Source: Pratylenchus scribneri (lineage: Eukaryota > Nematoda > Chromadorea > Rhabditida > Pratylenchidae). From it: a stretch of DNA of 64,000 nucleotides. This document shows positions 12,892 to 26,600 of the stretch, piece by piece. The stretch is from assembly GCA_030063045.1 (NCBI GenBank), contig JAQSEB010000045.1, positions 1,054,001 through 1,118,000 of the forward strand, read 5' to 3'. The translations under genes were made by a program, and so were the position numbers. Within the stretch, counting starts at the first letter, position 1; each line of letters starts with the position of its first letter. The notes beneath the pieces were generated by a model that saw nothing but the letters and a program-made list of their open reading frames with translations, did no database searches and was not told where the DNA came from.

Positions 12892-13390
12892 GGGTGATAA
12901 GATAAGAAGTGTGAAAGCGGTCTTCTTAGGCGGCGCAGTCTGCTTTCAATCTAAGATAAGACGCGCAATCAATTTCGCTGCCAAATGGCAGGTTGCTCGC
13001 TGAAGAAGAAGCGGCTCAAGATAAGAACGTTGAATTCAACGAGCAGACTGAAAAATGATGGAAGTGCCCTACTTCAATCAACTGTTTAGACAAGGGAAAA
13101 ATTTTTAGAGTTGTCTAAATAATTTAGAAATATTTTTAGGATTTAGAATTAAGCTTCCAATACATATTTGCAAAAATTTTTTATTTTTCTATTCATTGAT
13201 TTTTAATAAATTTTTGAAAAATTGCTTATAAAAGGGAAAAGCAACTTGCTTAAGATAAGAACGACAGCCAGTAATTTTCCGCCGAATTCAGTGAATTTTT
13301 ATAACTCAAATGCTTTCAGTGAGTAGTCTACTTTTAAGCAAACTGCCAAAAGTTGACTTCCATTTGGCAAACATCTTATCTTACCACCCC
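12892..13390. mobile_element. MITE-like element, ends GGGTGATAAGATAAGA
   Basis: The left end GGGTGATAAGATAAGAAGTG (from 12892) pairs with the right end CATCTTATCTTACCACCC (to about 13390). Internal blocks such as GCTTAAGATAAGAACG and AGCAGACTG also recur in inverted or direct form. The 0.5-kb length and lack of coding sequence fit a non-autonomous DNA transposon. Confidence 0.65.
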
Positions 13391-15253
13391 TGATCTCTTT
13401 ATTTAAAATCGATATTCACATTTTTCTCAAAATATTCTCAAAAAAGTCTTTTGTTGCAAATTTGCTAGAAAATTTACTATTATTTTCGGAATTAGTCATT
13501 TGGCTTATTTTATAATTTATTATAAAATAAAATCAAAACAAATTTTAAAAATACCACTCATTTTCAGAATATATTTTTAAATTCATTTTCTTTTGAATAA
13601 GAAAACGAGACATAAAATGAATTCTGAAAATGAGTCCCATTTTCAGAATATTTTGTAACTCATTTTAACAATTCATCTCAAAATCAAAAATATTATCTAA
13701 CTAATTTTATAATCTGCAACAAGAGATATTCTGAGAAAATTTCCAATTCCCAATATATGCTCGCAATTTGATATCATTTTGAAAATATTTTCACAATTTT
13801 CATTCATTTGATAAATTATTTTTTCTTTTATTTTCTAATTCTTACAAAATTAGTTCAAACATGAATTTTACAAATAATTGTTAATCGGCAAAATATTCGA
13901 ATAATTTGAGTCATTTTTGGGATATTTTCAAAATATCTCAGATCTTTAAATTATTTCCAAAATTTCCACAAATTTGCTCTCTTATTGTTGCATTCCTCCG
14001 TTATGAGGGTCCGGGTTATAGTTCAAGTGAATTTAATGGGTCATTTTTATGTATTTATCTTTGTAAATATTCTATGAGATTCATTATTAATTGCTACAAT
14101 AAATTTTTATTCTAAAATTTTTACCTTTTAAGGCATAATATCCTATGACTAATATTATATGGAGTGAAGAATGATGGTTTTTGAATAAAATTCAATTTCT
14201 TTGCACTGTAAAAATGAAATTGAATAATTTAACTCTTCACTTGTTCCTACAGTAATAAATAAGATGAGAATGACCTAGTTTTTTGAAATCTTATTTCTTA
14301 TCTAAAGTCGGCATCCCGTCCATCATTCATTTGCCCAAATTGCCCTGGGACTAATTCCCATATTTTTTATCGCTTTGTCCAAAAAATTGCCTTCCATCAT
14401 CCAATTTTTGTCCCTGAGCCATTTTTCATTATATTTTTATTATTTTTTGAATTCATCATTTCGGCGCCATTCTCCCATTCTATTTTTAGTTTGTTCGGAC
14501 CAAAGTCCACCTGTTCATCAACATTTTACCCTCGGCCAATTCCCCCATTCCCCCACCTTTACGTCTTCATCCCCCCCCCCCCCACCCAACTCCACCATTT
14601 GCCCATTTCCATTTCTCCTTTTTTGCATTTACCTTCCATTCAGGGCAAAACATTTTCCCCCATTTTTGTCCAATCACCCGCCAATCCAAAGCCATTTCGA
14701 ATATAATGTGCTTGCCTACGGCACTTTCTCAGAGAATTCAGCATCCTCATTTTATGATTGACTGTCCTGGAGGGTAATTTCCCCAATTTTTATTTTCCCC
14801 TTAAATATAGAGTTTGGAGAATTGAAGGAATTTATTTCGGATTCAACCAACATTTCCCCACCATAATTCAAACACATCATTTTTTAATCATTCCAATTTT
14901 CTAATTTTTTGGAATTTTTCTAAACAAATTATGTCTTATAGACAGAAATTTAAAGCTAAATCTGCTATTATTATGAGATAATCACAAATCTATTTAATGG
15001 CATTGCATAAAACTCAAAAATTAAAAGATATCTATTAATTTTCATAGTTAAAGCCAGGATTTTGGCCAAAAATTAAGGCTTAAACGTGTATTAGAAACCA
15101 AGGCTTATTTATTGCAATCTAATTTTAAACAAGTCCAATTTTATTTAATTGTAAATTGTTGCCAAATCTTTCTATTAAAAATTTATTTAAAAAAACGCAA
15201 TATTTTATTATAATAAATTTGATTTTTTTTATTAAGATTATAAGATCATCACC
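13391..15253. other. intergenic region with pyrimidine-rich tract
   Basis: It contains palindromic fragments related to 7440-7860 (13556-13690) and a pyrimidine-rich block at 14375-14760 with a poly-C run at 14571-14583. The open frames across the pyrimidine tract are composition artefacts. No gene is supported. Confidence 0.5.
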
Positions 15254-16705
15254 ATGATTTTTTGGTTCGCATTTATCATTTGCATCAAATTTGGTGAGGA
15301 ATATATTTAAAAAAAATAATCTTTTAAAATTTTGTGCTTTATTATTTTTATTTTTACTATATTTTTTATTCATAAAAGGAATAAAATTGAATTAAAATAA
15401 ATTAAAATTAATTGTAATTAATAAGAAATTGATAAAAATAAAAAAGTAAATTAAAATTTTTATATAAATCATTTATTTTAGTAATCTCAACTAGCAACGA
15501 TGGTTCTTCAAAATACACCTTCAATGTTAGCGATATCGCTTATGGAGATCTGAAGGCATGAAAATTAAAATTGTATATTTATTTTTTTTAAACTTTTAAA
15601 TTTTTCAGTTGTCAATAAATGGGAATATGATTATTGTGAAAAAACGACACAATTGCCACTATTCGGTAATTTCGGAATATCCAGTAGCGAAAGATGCAAC
15701 CAATCCAGAAGCAAAAATTGAAAAAGGAATCCTCACCATCACGGCCTGGGAATCAAAGGAAACGGTAAAAAAAAAATTTGAAATATTTTTTAATTTCATA
15801 AAACATTTTTAATGACATTTTTTTAAAACTGAGAACAGGGAAAAACAAAAAGAAAGATAGCCGAATCAAACAAAATTGTAACCAAGGATCTAGGTTTAAA
15901 AGTAAAACTGACTCTGAATGAATTACATTTAAGAATAAAGTCGGAAAAATGTCGGTTTTTAATTTCTGTTTCTCTATTTCGGCTTAAAAAAATTCTTAAT
16001 TTTGATTTTAAATTCTATCGAATTTTTGAAACCAAAACAAACTTTGGAAAACTCCTATCAATAATCCTCCATCCATAATTTCAAATTATAAATTATTTTT
16101 TCAATAATTATAACAAAATGTATTATCAAATTAATCATTTTCTCCAAATTTTTAATTTTCCAAAATATGATAAATTAATAAAAATTATATAAGATATCAA
16201 AACATTGTTATATTATCAAAAATGGCAAAATATGGATATTATAAAGTTAATTTAATAAAGAAAATTCAATAAAATTATTAATTTTATTTAATTTTTTTTT
16301 TAATTTTTAGGAGAAATTGCCTGAGTCCCGCATCCACAAAATTCCAATAATTATGAATGCCAATGGGACCGCTATGGCAAACGAATATCCGTATTTCTCA
16401 ATAACGAAGAATGTTAGTGAAATTTTGGTTGAAGATTTAGAGGTAAACAAATAATATTTTTAATTTTATTATATTTTTTATTTCTGCAGGTTTCCTTTAT
16501 AGAAGACCCGTTTTCCAGCAACAAAATCAGAATTAAAAAACGCCGGGAGCCATGCTCATATACAGTAATTAAACGACTCCCAAAGGCGAATAATTCGTAC
16601 CCTGAAAAAGGTAAATTGATGAAGAATGGCATGCTAATTGTGACAGCAAGCCATTCAAAAAATGGAAAACGAAATTTTGACTCAATTCCAATTGAGAAAG
16701 AATAA
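15254..16705 (+). CDS. predicted secreted protein with two HSP20/alpha-crystallin-like domains
   Basis: Six exons join with every phase correct to give 226 residues: 15254-15293, 15482-15555, 15609-15764, 15839-15901, 16311-16442, 16490-16705. Intron two uses a GC donor (AAG then GCATGA). The start ATG at 15254 opens a hydrophobic stretch (M-I-F-W-F-A-F-I-I-C-I-K-F-V-I) that looks like a short signal peptide. Residues about 24-90 resemble an alpha-crystallin fold (F-N-V-S-D-I-A, then I-N-G-N-M-I-I-V, ending in K-I-E-K-G-I-L-T-I-T-A). Residues about 130-215 repeat the pattern and end in L-M-K-N-G-M-L-I-V-T-A. G-(I/V/M)-L-x-(I/V)-x-A is the usual signature near the end of that domain. Small heat-shock proteins hold unfolded proteins; a secreted double-domain form would be unusual. 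The fold call is from pattern only. Confidence 0.6.
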
Positions 16706-17877
16706 CAATGATGTTCCTCATTCACCCACATTAATATTAAAATGTTTGATATATCGAAAAATAATCTTTTTGTGGACATATAACTTGATCAAATCACCAA
16801 TTCCTAACTTAATATCAAAAAATGATTATTTTCAACACAATTTTTTTTCAAATACAATCATTTTTTCTGCGATTTAAATATCCTTTTTTCTTTAAATTGA
16901 CTAATTTGTGGAATATCCAATGTCCAAAATTTGAATAAAATGATAATTTATTTGTTCATTCCGTTGCTTTGCATAATATTTTTATTCTCTGTTCATATGG
17001 GCATTATTTGTAGAATGCCAATCACGCAATCAATCAAATTTAGTGCTGGCTTTGTTTGAAAAGTGAATGAATAAATCTTTTAAAAAATAGATAATTTTTA
17101 AGAGAAATTTTTAAATATAGTTTCATTTCTATTTTAATTTTGTCTTTAATGGTATTTTTAATCTCCTTGTCGAGGGAAATAAAAATAACGAATAAAAATA
17201 ATCTTCATCTTCTGCTGCTCTCTTGATTATTGAGAAGGAACGAATAATATGCCGAGAGATAATTTCCTCAACTTGGATATAATATTTTCTTAAAATGCTG
17301 ATTTTTTAAAGATTTCCCACATGAAATTTTTTTAGACTAAATTCATTGATATGATTAAATTAACTATTTTATGCAATTTGCGAGAATTTCTGACTCTTTA
17401 CTTATGTAAAAATGATTCATTTGTTTGCATTTGCATCAAATGAAAATATTCCATGAGTGTCCAAAGGACTTCTACATAAAAAGTGGTGAATTTCCTTTCA
17501 TTTTCCCATTCTTATTTTATACAATTGGTTGACCCCAACCACAATTATTATTTCTTACTTTTACTATTACATACCTGAACAAATTACTCATTTTCAATTA
17601 GAGTAAAATATGAATTTTGATAAAAAATAATTTAATTTGGCACAATTTTAAGGCAATATAAATTGACCATAGCGAAGCGTTAGGCTTATTACTCCAAGGT
17701 TTAAGCCTTGGTTTAAACAGAATAAAAAAAATTCTGATTTTTCCAAATTAATTTGGTATTAAAACTCCCAATTTTATGACTAATAATTTTTTAACAAATT
17801 ATTTTTTGCCAATTGATATATTTTTTAAATTTATTAAATTAAGAAAAAAAAAATAAGTTTAAATTATAAAAATAAAA
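16706..17877. other. intergenic, A+T-rich
   Basis: No gene supported. Around 17690-17715 there is a short inverted sequence AAGGTTTAAGCCTTGGTTTAA, a version of which also appears near 15065-15105. Confidence 0.45.
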
Positions 17878-19555
17878 ATGGAACAACAAAATGATCAGCA
17901 AAAAATCGTCGAATTGCAAAATGAAATTGCCAAATTGAAGGAAGAGAGGAATAAAAGAGTGACCAAAATGAATGAGGAAATTCTCGAATTGAAAGAGAAA
18001 AATGCAAAATTGGAGGAGGAAAATCGAAAATTGAATGAAAAAATGGCAAAAATGGTCGAAGACGATGAAAAAATTGGGAAAAAGAGAAAATTGATGAACG
18101 AAGCCAAACAAAATTCTGTAAAGAAGGTAAAGAAAAATTTAGGATAAATTTATATTAAATTATTTTAAAAATTATTTTTAGCGTCCAAAATCATCAATTC
18201 ATCGTCGGCCATTGCCGGCCGAATTGATGAATGAATTGTTCGTCTCATTGCCGTTGAAGAATGTTATTTGCCTTCTAGCCAAAATGCCAAATGGCCTTTT
18301 GGCTAGAAAAGTTCAAAAAATAGTCAATTGCATTGAAATGGTTGGAATTTTTTTTATAAAATTATTTTAAATTATTTGAAATTAATAAACAAAGGCAATG
18401 AAAGGCAAAAAATGGAATGTGGATGATTTTTCACCAAATTTGACCACTTCGGAAGATGGATTGAATGTAACCTATTCCGGCCCAAATAGTATTTTATTTA
18501 ATTTTTTTCAATAAATAATTTATTAAAAAATATAAAATTTGGAATAAAAAATATTAAAAATTTAAGGAACGAATTGTGTCCTAGCTACAGTGCCGATTCC
18601 AACAATAAATCTGGCTGCTATAAAACCCCAAATAGCTTTCTATTTTGAAGTGAAAATTGTCAACCAAAACAGGTGAATATTTTTATTATTATTAAAAAGG
18701 AAAAAAAAAATTATTTTTTACTTTTTTATGTTCTATGCATATGCATACCATATACTAAATTATAGAAATCTTTTATACCATTAAATTCATATGAATAATA
18801 TCGTGATTAATTTTTCAGAAAAGTGAATTAAACCATTTAAATCGTGTAAAACCGATTATGAATTAATTATTAACCAAAACAATTCAATCTCAAAATAAGT
18901 TATTTAATTTTTGTATAGTAATTATAGGCTCTAAAAGAATATTTTCTAAATAATTAAAAACGAAAATAAAAATACAAACTAAAATTAAAATATAATAAAA
19001 AAAATTTTTATAATAAAAAAATACATAATATGTGTTTTATTTTATATTATAATTATTAATTATATCTGCTGAATTAATTGGAATTATTCTATTTCAAAGG
19101 AACCACATTGACATTGGATTTCGTACGGAAGAGGAAGGCAATAATAATCAAGTAAAATGGCAAAATTCAATTCAAATTTCGCACAAACGAAGCATATGGA
19201 TTGATAGAAAGAGGATTCGATTCGTTGAAAATGCTGCTGAATATTTGAGGAAAGGTGAAGTGATCGGACTCGGCATTATCCATTGTCCCTCGACAAAATC
19301 ACCGATGAAATGTTTTGTCACTTGCAATGGCAAATTATTGGGTAAAATTAAAAATTAAATAAAATCATCAAAAATTAAAAATTTATTAAATTCACAGGAA
19401 AAGTTGACTTGCCACCAAAATTTGCTAAGCTCCAACTTTTTCCGGCAATCATATTTTACAGTGCAGGCGAGTCTGTTCGCGCCAACTTTGGGACCGAAAA
19501 ATGGCGCTTTAAAGAATTTGAAGAAGCGATTGGATGTAAAAAATGTGGAAATTGA
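17878..19555 (+). CDS. coiled-coil / F-box-like / SPRY (B30.2) protein
   Basis: Six exons with consistent phases give 335 residues: 17878-18126, 18182-18340, 18395-18488, 18567-18672, 19100-19341, 19398-19555 (TGA). Residues 1-83 are a Lys/Glu coiled coil with heptad leucines. Exon two (residues 84-136) has L-P-A-E-L-M-N-E-L-F-V-S-L-P-L-K, which resembles the first helices of an F-box. Residues about 165-325 form a SPRY domain: T-S-E-D-G-L-N-V, F-Y-F-E-V-K-I-V, D-I-G-F-R-T, G-E-V-I-G-L-G, F-V-T-C-N-G-K-L-L-G, L-F-P-A-I and A-N-F-G. SPRY domains bind protein partners; with an F-box the protein could bring a target to an SCF ubiquitin ligase, which is inference. There is no signal peptide, unlike secreted SPRY effectors of cyst nematodes. 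Relatives lie at 5294-6422 and 42965-44393. Confidence 0.78.
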
Positions 19556-20605
19556 TGGCCGAATTGATTGAAAATGAATAATACCGAAATTAAAATTTGG
19601 ATGATTTAGAGTTCTCTCAATTGTTAACAATTTATTATTTTGAAAGAATAAATTTGATGGTAAATTAAATTTTTACCTAATAATTTTTAATTTGAAGTAC
19701 AAATCACTAGGAAAATTTTTGATTTTTTTTTGATGAAAAAATTTATTTGTCCATAAATAAATAAAATCATAATTAATATTAAAATATAAAATTTAAATTA
19801 AATTTAAATAATATTGGTGAATGATTGTAATTCAAATAATAAAATGGCAATTTTATGAATAATTGGTTATTTAAAATTTTCTCTTGCAATATTTTTCCAT
19901 CATTCGGCCATTTTTTTCAAAAATATTAAATTGAAGCAAAAGATGAATTGTTATTTTTGTTGTTCGTCGATAAATTTTTCATTTCTTCAATTCATCATTT
20001 AAATTTTAATAAAATTATTTCAAATACACAAAATTATTAGAAATAAAATAGAGAAATAAAAAAGACATAGCAGATAGTAAAGTTTTTCCATATCTATTCT
20101 ATCCTCTTCATGATGAATCCTCTAATTTTAAGCATAAAATTGTAGAATTATTTTCCACTCCATGTTCTTTCAATGTCCAATTTCCTTAGCAAAAAAATAT
20201 ATTTAAATCTTTTCGGCAAAAAAATAATTTTTTCTACAAAAAAAGTAAATATTTGGATATGAATATGAACGCGATTAGATATTTTTGATAAAATGATCTA
20301 TGATTCATTTTAAATCTTTTTATCGATGCCATACTTACGAGTAAGGATTAATTTTTACTTATTTAGGACTTGATAATTTCCATGGACATTTTATATTTTT
20401 GGGAATTTTTAAATCTTTCATTGTGACGATTGGTGTTTTCGAATGGGAAATTTTTCAATAGAACAATTTTTGAACTCTATGGAGGATTAAAAATAGAAGT
20501 ATGTGAAAATTTATTTAGATAATATATATTGTTATCTTTTATTAAATTTTCCTACTGAAATTCAAAAAAAAACACTTAGATCAGACCAGCACATTTTAGT
20601 TTAAC
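19556..20605. other. intergenic, A+T-rich
   Basis: Nothing recognisable. The minus-strand open frame at 19355-19630 is the shadow of the SPRY exon. Confidence 0.45.
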
Positions 20606-23600
20606 ATGAATAATGAGGACATGTCTGTGAATTCAAATTTGGATGATCTCATTGATTTAAGGCCTGACTTGATAAACCAAGAAAATATGCTTGAAGAATT
20701 AAGGAATGTAAAGGTAAATTTAAAATTATTTTAGACAATACCTAATAAAGAATTTTTATTAAATAATATTCAATTTTAATAAATTAAAATTTATTTAATG
20801 AATCAGATTGAAAAATATTGCCATAAAAATAATCTTTAGCCTAAAATTTTTACCCGGACATCTTGAAAGATATTTCTAATTATTAATTTTTTGTTCATTT
20901 TAATTTCATTTTTTTCAGTCCGATTTGATTGTTTTGACAAAGGAAATCAAAAATATCAAAATAGCACGAAAAATGGATTTAAAGAAAATGAAAAATATTA
21001 CAATATCCAACAAGAAGGATTTAGATGAAATTGGCATAAAATTTAACAATAAAATGACGACAATGAATTTTATGATTAATGAGGTAAATTTAAGGGTAGT
21101 GAAAAGACGATTAAAAATATAAAACAATAGATTTTTGGGATTTTGGCCTGTAGTCTTATATGCCTTTGAGTTAATTAAACCTGAATTTCTAAGGAAAAAT
21201 TTGGTTTATTTTAAATTCACAAATTGTCTTAATAATACAAAAAAAGTGAAGATTTTTGAATATTCTTTAATAATTATTACAAAACCAATACTTGTGTCGA
21301 TTTAACAACTCCGCTTTTTTGTGAGAAGAGTAGAAGCTGTGAGGTCTTTGGGTGTTAGGATGGGGTTAAAGGCTTGAAATGAATTTTACCCAATCATATC
21401 CGTAATCTATACCCTAATGACCCTAATAACCCTAAAACCTGATGACCCATAGGGGGTCTTCACTTTCCAAAAAAAGTGGACTTAGACTACACAACTACCC
21501 GAAAACCTATTAAAAAATGATTATTGCTTTAACTTTCCATTTTAGAAACAAAAGGAAAGCAGTGAGGCGATTGAACAAAAATGGATAAAATTTCAAGAGG
21601 AAAATTTTGCAAGGATACATAGATTTAAGGAACAAATTATTGCAAAATTCATAGTCGAAAATAATAAGCTCAAAATGGAAAATGACAAATTGAAGGAAAA
21701 TATAGAAGAGTTAAAAATGGAGATTGGCGGAATAAAATCTGAAAATGAGACAACAAAAATGAATGAAAAAAGAATGAAGAAGAAGGAAATGAAAAAGAAG
21801 AAGAAAGTGGAGAAGAAAATTAAGAAATTGAAGAAGGCCAAAAAGGCAGTGAAAAAGGTGGCTTTTATGATCTAAATTTAGCTTTTTTAAGTTTTAGCCA
21901 AAAATAAGCTTTTTAATTTATGAAAATAGCAAATAGAATTTGAATTATTCGAATTTTGGCTTAATTGTTTGGCCTCAATCCTGCGTTTATAAATCAAAGT
22001 TTTCTTTTCTCTCACTTTTCCAACATTCCATGCCTTTTATCTACATTTTATAATATCATTAATTTTTTATTAATTAAATAGATTTTTTTAAAGGTTGAAA
22101 TGGATGACCCAATTTCAAATTGCATTGCCAATGAACACCATGAGGAGCCGAATGGATGGGATTTGGATGGATTAATTAATGTCAAAAATTCCCGCAAACT
22201 GAAAAATGAAAAGACAAACTTGTTGATTGAGGCAAGTCCAATTTTTAATAATTAAGGGATTGATTTTATAAAATTTTTATATAAAAAAGCAATTCAAATT
22301 AAAAGTTTATCTTTTTTGAAATAAAATTTTATATAACTTTTATCTTTTTTTTTTATTAATATTTTATCGTTTTTGGCTTTATTTTCGGAAATTTTCCACC
22401 TTTTGATATTTGTGAAAGAATTTTTCATATGGAAAAATTTTACAATGTCAATAATCTCAATTTTTAATGAAATTTTCAGGAAAATATCATGACCGAAAAT
22501 TACCAAGAATCATCATATAATATGCATATTCCACCAATTTATCGGACAATTGCCTATTTAAATACCTATGCTCAAACAAGACAATGGGAATTATTACGGA
22601 GTGAAACATTTGACTATACGGTCGATTTTGAACCAAAACAACGGCAGATGATAGCTGAATTGATGCAGGGTCCAAGTGGCAAAAAATTCCTCCGAATTTA
22701 TAATCTGAAACAGGTATTTGTGCATTTTTAATAATAAATCATATAAATAGACCATATTTATTCCATTAGAATTACAAAATCAAAAAATTTCTTTACCCAT
22801 AAAAATTACAAAATACAAAAAAAAATGTTAAATTTTTTCATGAAGTAAATTAACACAAAAAAGTAAAAATAATTTCGACTATATTTAGGTCATTTTTGAA
22901 TATCACTTTTTAGATTGGTTGCTTACTGTTGGAACGGTAGTGAAAATAGGAAGAATTTGAGATGAATTTGAATATTAAATTATGGCAATATTCCCCTTTG
23001 ACATTTAATCCTATTTTCTTATTTTGTCCGTTTTCCTCATTCCCCAATTCACATTCCAATTCTTGGATTTATTCCCAATTTCCCAATATTCATATTAAAT
23101 TGTTTTGCTCTCAATAAAGACTTTTGTTTGGATAAATAATAAATAAAATATTTGATTTATTGAGTCTTACTTCATTGGTTTCAAACCTAAGACCCAACAT
23201 AATTGGCGTACTTGGCAAACAAAAAAATTATCAATTCGGGAAATCAATTAAATTCGTCAACAGTTCAATTCAACTTCAAATTTTGGAATAACCTATCAAT
23301 AGCTGTGTGCTTTTGACCGAATTTGCTGTGTGCAAATCGGGTTTAATTCTTCAAACAATAATCAAAAATAAAATTGCATCAAATCGACACAAATCTATAA
23401 GGATTTGTTTTCATCAATCAAATAAAATTTCTTCAATTCAACACAAATCTAAAGGATTTGTTCGCCAATAAAATCAATCACCAAAAATGGCAGCACCGCA
23501 ATTAACAATTCAAGAATTATTGCAAATAGTGCAGCAGCAACAAAACCAATTGCAACAGCAACAAAATCAAATTGGACAATTGCTGACTAATGCTGGAAAT

Positions 23601-26600
23601 GCCGCTGCACCAAATCAGCAAATAAACGCTGCCACAAATCAACAAATTGTGCCACCATTAAACGACATCATTCTTTTTGAGTCGACCAATGACAAGAGCC
23701 GAATTTCGGACTGGATCGACCGATTTACATTTGCTATTGATTGTGCAGCGCCTGGCCTAGATGATGAATTAAAAGTGAAGGCCATGATGAACAAGCTCAC
23801 TGAAAATTCTTTCGCAGAATATGCTAAGTTTGTTCTTCCAAAATCTGTCACTGACTTTACTTTCGATGAAACAAAAGACAACCTCAAGAAGCTTTTTGCG
23901 AGACAGCAGAGTATTTTTGTTGATCGCTACGACTGTTTAAAAGCAACAAAGGAGGAAAATGAGGATTTCAAAAGCTTCATAAACCGCCATAAAATGCTTT
24001 TACGAAATTTTGAATTTGACAAAATGAATGAACAACAATTTATGGTGTTAATGCTTCTCCTAGCGCTTAAGGCGCCCAAGGATGTTTCATTGAGGCAAAG
24101 AATTCTTACAAAATTGGCCCAAGATGGCGATGCAATCACATACGAAAATGTCGTGGAGGATTGCCTTAATTTTATGGCAACAATCGCTGAATCAAGAATT
24201 GTTGAGAACCAGCAAAACAAAAATGTCAATGCAATTATCAATAAGGGCAAAAACAAGAATATTGGAAAAGGTTCTCAGCAACCGAAAATTGATCAAAATC
24301 CGCCCATCAAAAAGTGCTGGCGTTGCGGAAAAGCAAATCATTTGGCTAATGATTGTCATTTCAAGACTGCCAAATGCAGCAAATGCAATTACACTGGCCA
24401 TTTACAATCGCAATGTGACACAGTACAAGAATGGAGACGGAAACATCCTCGCAAAGGAAATAATGACAAAAAGACAGGTTTTGTTCAAATTTCAACAGCA
24501 ATAAAAACAAAATCGTCATTATTGAAAATTCAAATCAAAATGAACTCAAAGCCAATTGAATTTGTGCTTGATTGTGGATCGGAAGCCAACATTATTGATG
24601 AAAAATCTTGGGAATTGATTGGCCGACCAACAATACAAAAGTGCAATGAAAAGGCGAGAATTTATGATGGATCAAGCCGCGCATTTATTGGCAAAGGATT
24701 CGGAAAATTCGAATTCGATGGAATAATTACTGAACAAGAATTTTATGTGGCCAAGCAAGGTTCATTACATTTATTGAGTGTGCAAACTATGGATGCTTTC
24801 GGACTATTGGATGAAATTAAAGAAAAACTCCAAAGCAAATCAATCAATAGTGTACACCAAATGAAAAACGATGAGGAGGCTCAAATAGCTCCCTTCGTAA
24901 AATCACTCGCCACTAAATTTACAAATATCTTCAATGAAAATTTGGGCACTTGCAACAAAATAAAAGCAAATTTAGTGCTGAAACCGGATGCAACTCCAAT
25001 ATTCCATCGAGCACGGCCTGTCCCATACCATACAAAGCAAATTGTGGATGAGGAACTGGACCGGCTGGAAAAATTAGGAGTTATTGGCAAAATTGATCAC
25101 GCAGAATGGGCCGCTCCAATATTGGTCGTCAAAAAGGCCGATGGCTCAGCAAGAATGTGTTGTGATTATTCAACTGGCTTAAATGATGCCTTATTGCCAA
25201 ATAAACATCCACTTCCGGTGCCTGAAGACATATTTGCAACATTAAATGGAGGAAAATACTTTACTCAAATTGATTTACGCGATGCATATTTTCAAATTGA
25301 ATTGGATGAAAATTCGCGAAAATTATGTTGCATTTCAACTCACAGAGGCCTTTATGAATTTAAGCGTTTACCATTTGGAGTAAAAACAGCTCCAGCCATT
25401 TTTCAATCAATTATGGATGCAATGTTAAGTGGACTCCCTCACAGCTGTGCATTTTTGGATGATATAATTGTCAGCGGAAAATCAGTGGAGGAACACAAAA
25501 ACAATTTGATTGAAACATTAGAACGCATTGAAAATTATGGCCTGCATTTAAAATTACCAAAATGTGAATTTTTCAAAAAGGAGATCAAATATCTCGGATT
25601 TATCATCGATAAAAATGGAAGAAGGCCAGATGCAGCCAAAATTAAAGCAATTACTGACATGCCTTTCCCACATGATATTTCGACATTGAGATCATATTTG
25701 GGCATGGTTAATCATTACCAGCAATTTGTTCCGAATATGCGAAATCACCGAAAACCATTGGATGATCTTCTCAGAAAAGATGCGAAATGGGATTGGAACG
25801 AGAAATGTCAGAATGCCTTCCATAAAATCAAGGAAATTTTATGCTCAAATTTACTTTTGACTCATTATGATCCAATGCAACAAATAATAATTGCAGCAGA
25901 TGCCTCTGAAAATGGAATTGGAGCAGTCATCAAACACAGATTTGAAGATGGAACAGAAAAAGCAGTGGCTCATGCATCAGCAGCGCTGACCCCAGCTGAA
26001 AGAAATTACAGCCAAATTGAGAAAGAGGGGCTCGCATTAATATTCGCTGTGCAAAAATTCCACAAAATGATCTTTGGCCGTCATTTCATCCTTCAAACTG
26101 ACCATAAACCCTTGGTTACCATTTTTGGAAGTAAAAAAGGGATTCGCCAATGCAGTGCAAATAGACTCCTTCGATGGTCACTCATTTTACTTGCCTACGA
26201 CTTTGAAATCGAATACATCAAAACAACCGATTTTGGTGAAGTTGATGCACTTTCACGCTTAATTAAGCGCTCAGAAAATCCAGATAATGATCGAGTCATT
26301 GCCAGCATTGAAACAGAAAATGAAATGGATTATTTAGCCAATGAAACAAGAAAATTCCTTCCATTAAAATTCGAGGACATCGCCAATGAAACAGCCAAAA
26401 ATGACACTTTGAAGAAAGTCATGAAATATGTGCAAAAAGGCTGGCCAGACAAGAAAATCATAATGAATGAAAATGAAGAAATTAAAGCTTTATCCCAGCG
26501 AAATGAAAGTTTATCAATGAACAATGGATGCATATTTTATGGAGAAAGAATCATTGTTCCACAAAAATTCCAAAAATCAGTGCTGGAACTGCTTCACAAT

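Noticed and set aside
14375..14761. 128-codon frame rich in Pro, Ser and Phe
   Set aside because: Pyrimidine-rich low-complexity tract with a poly-C run; two other frames are open too.
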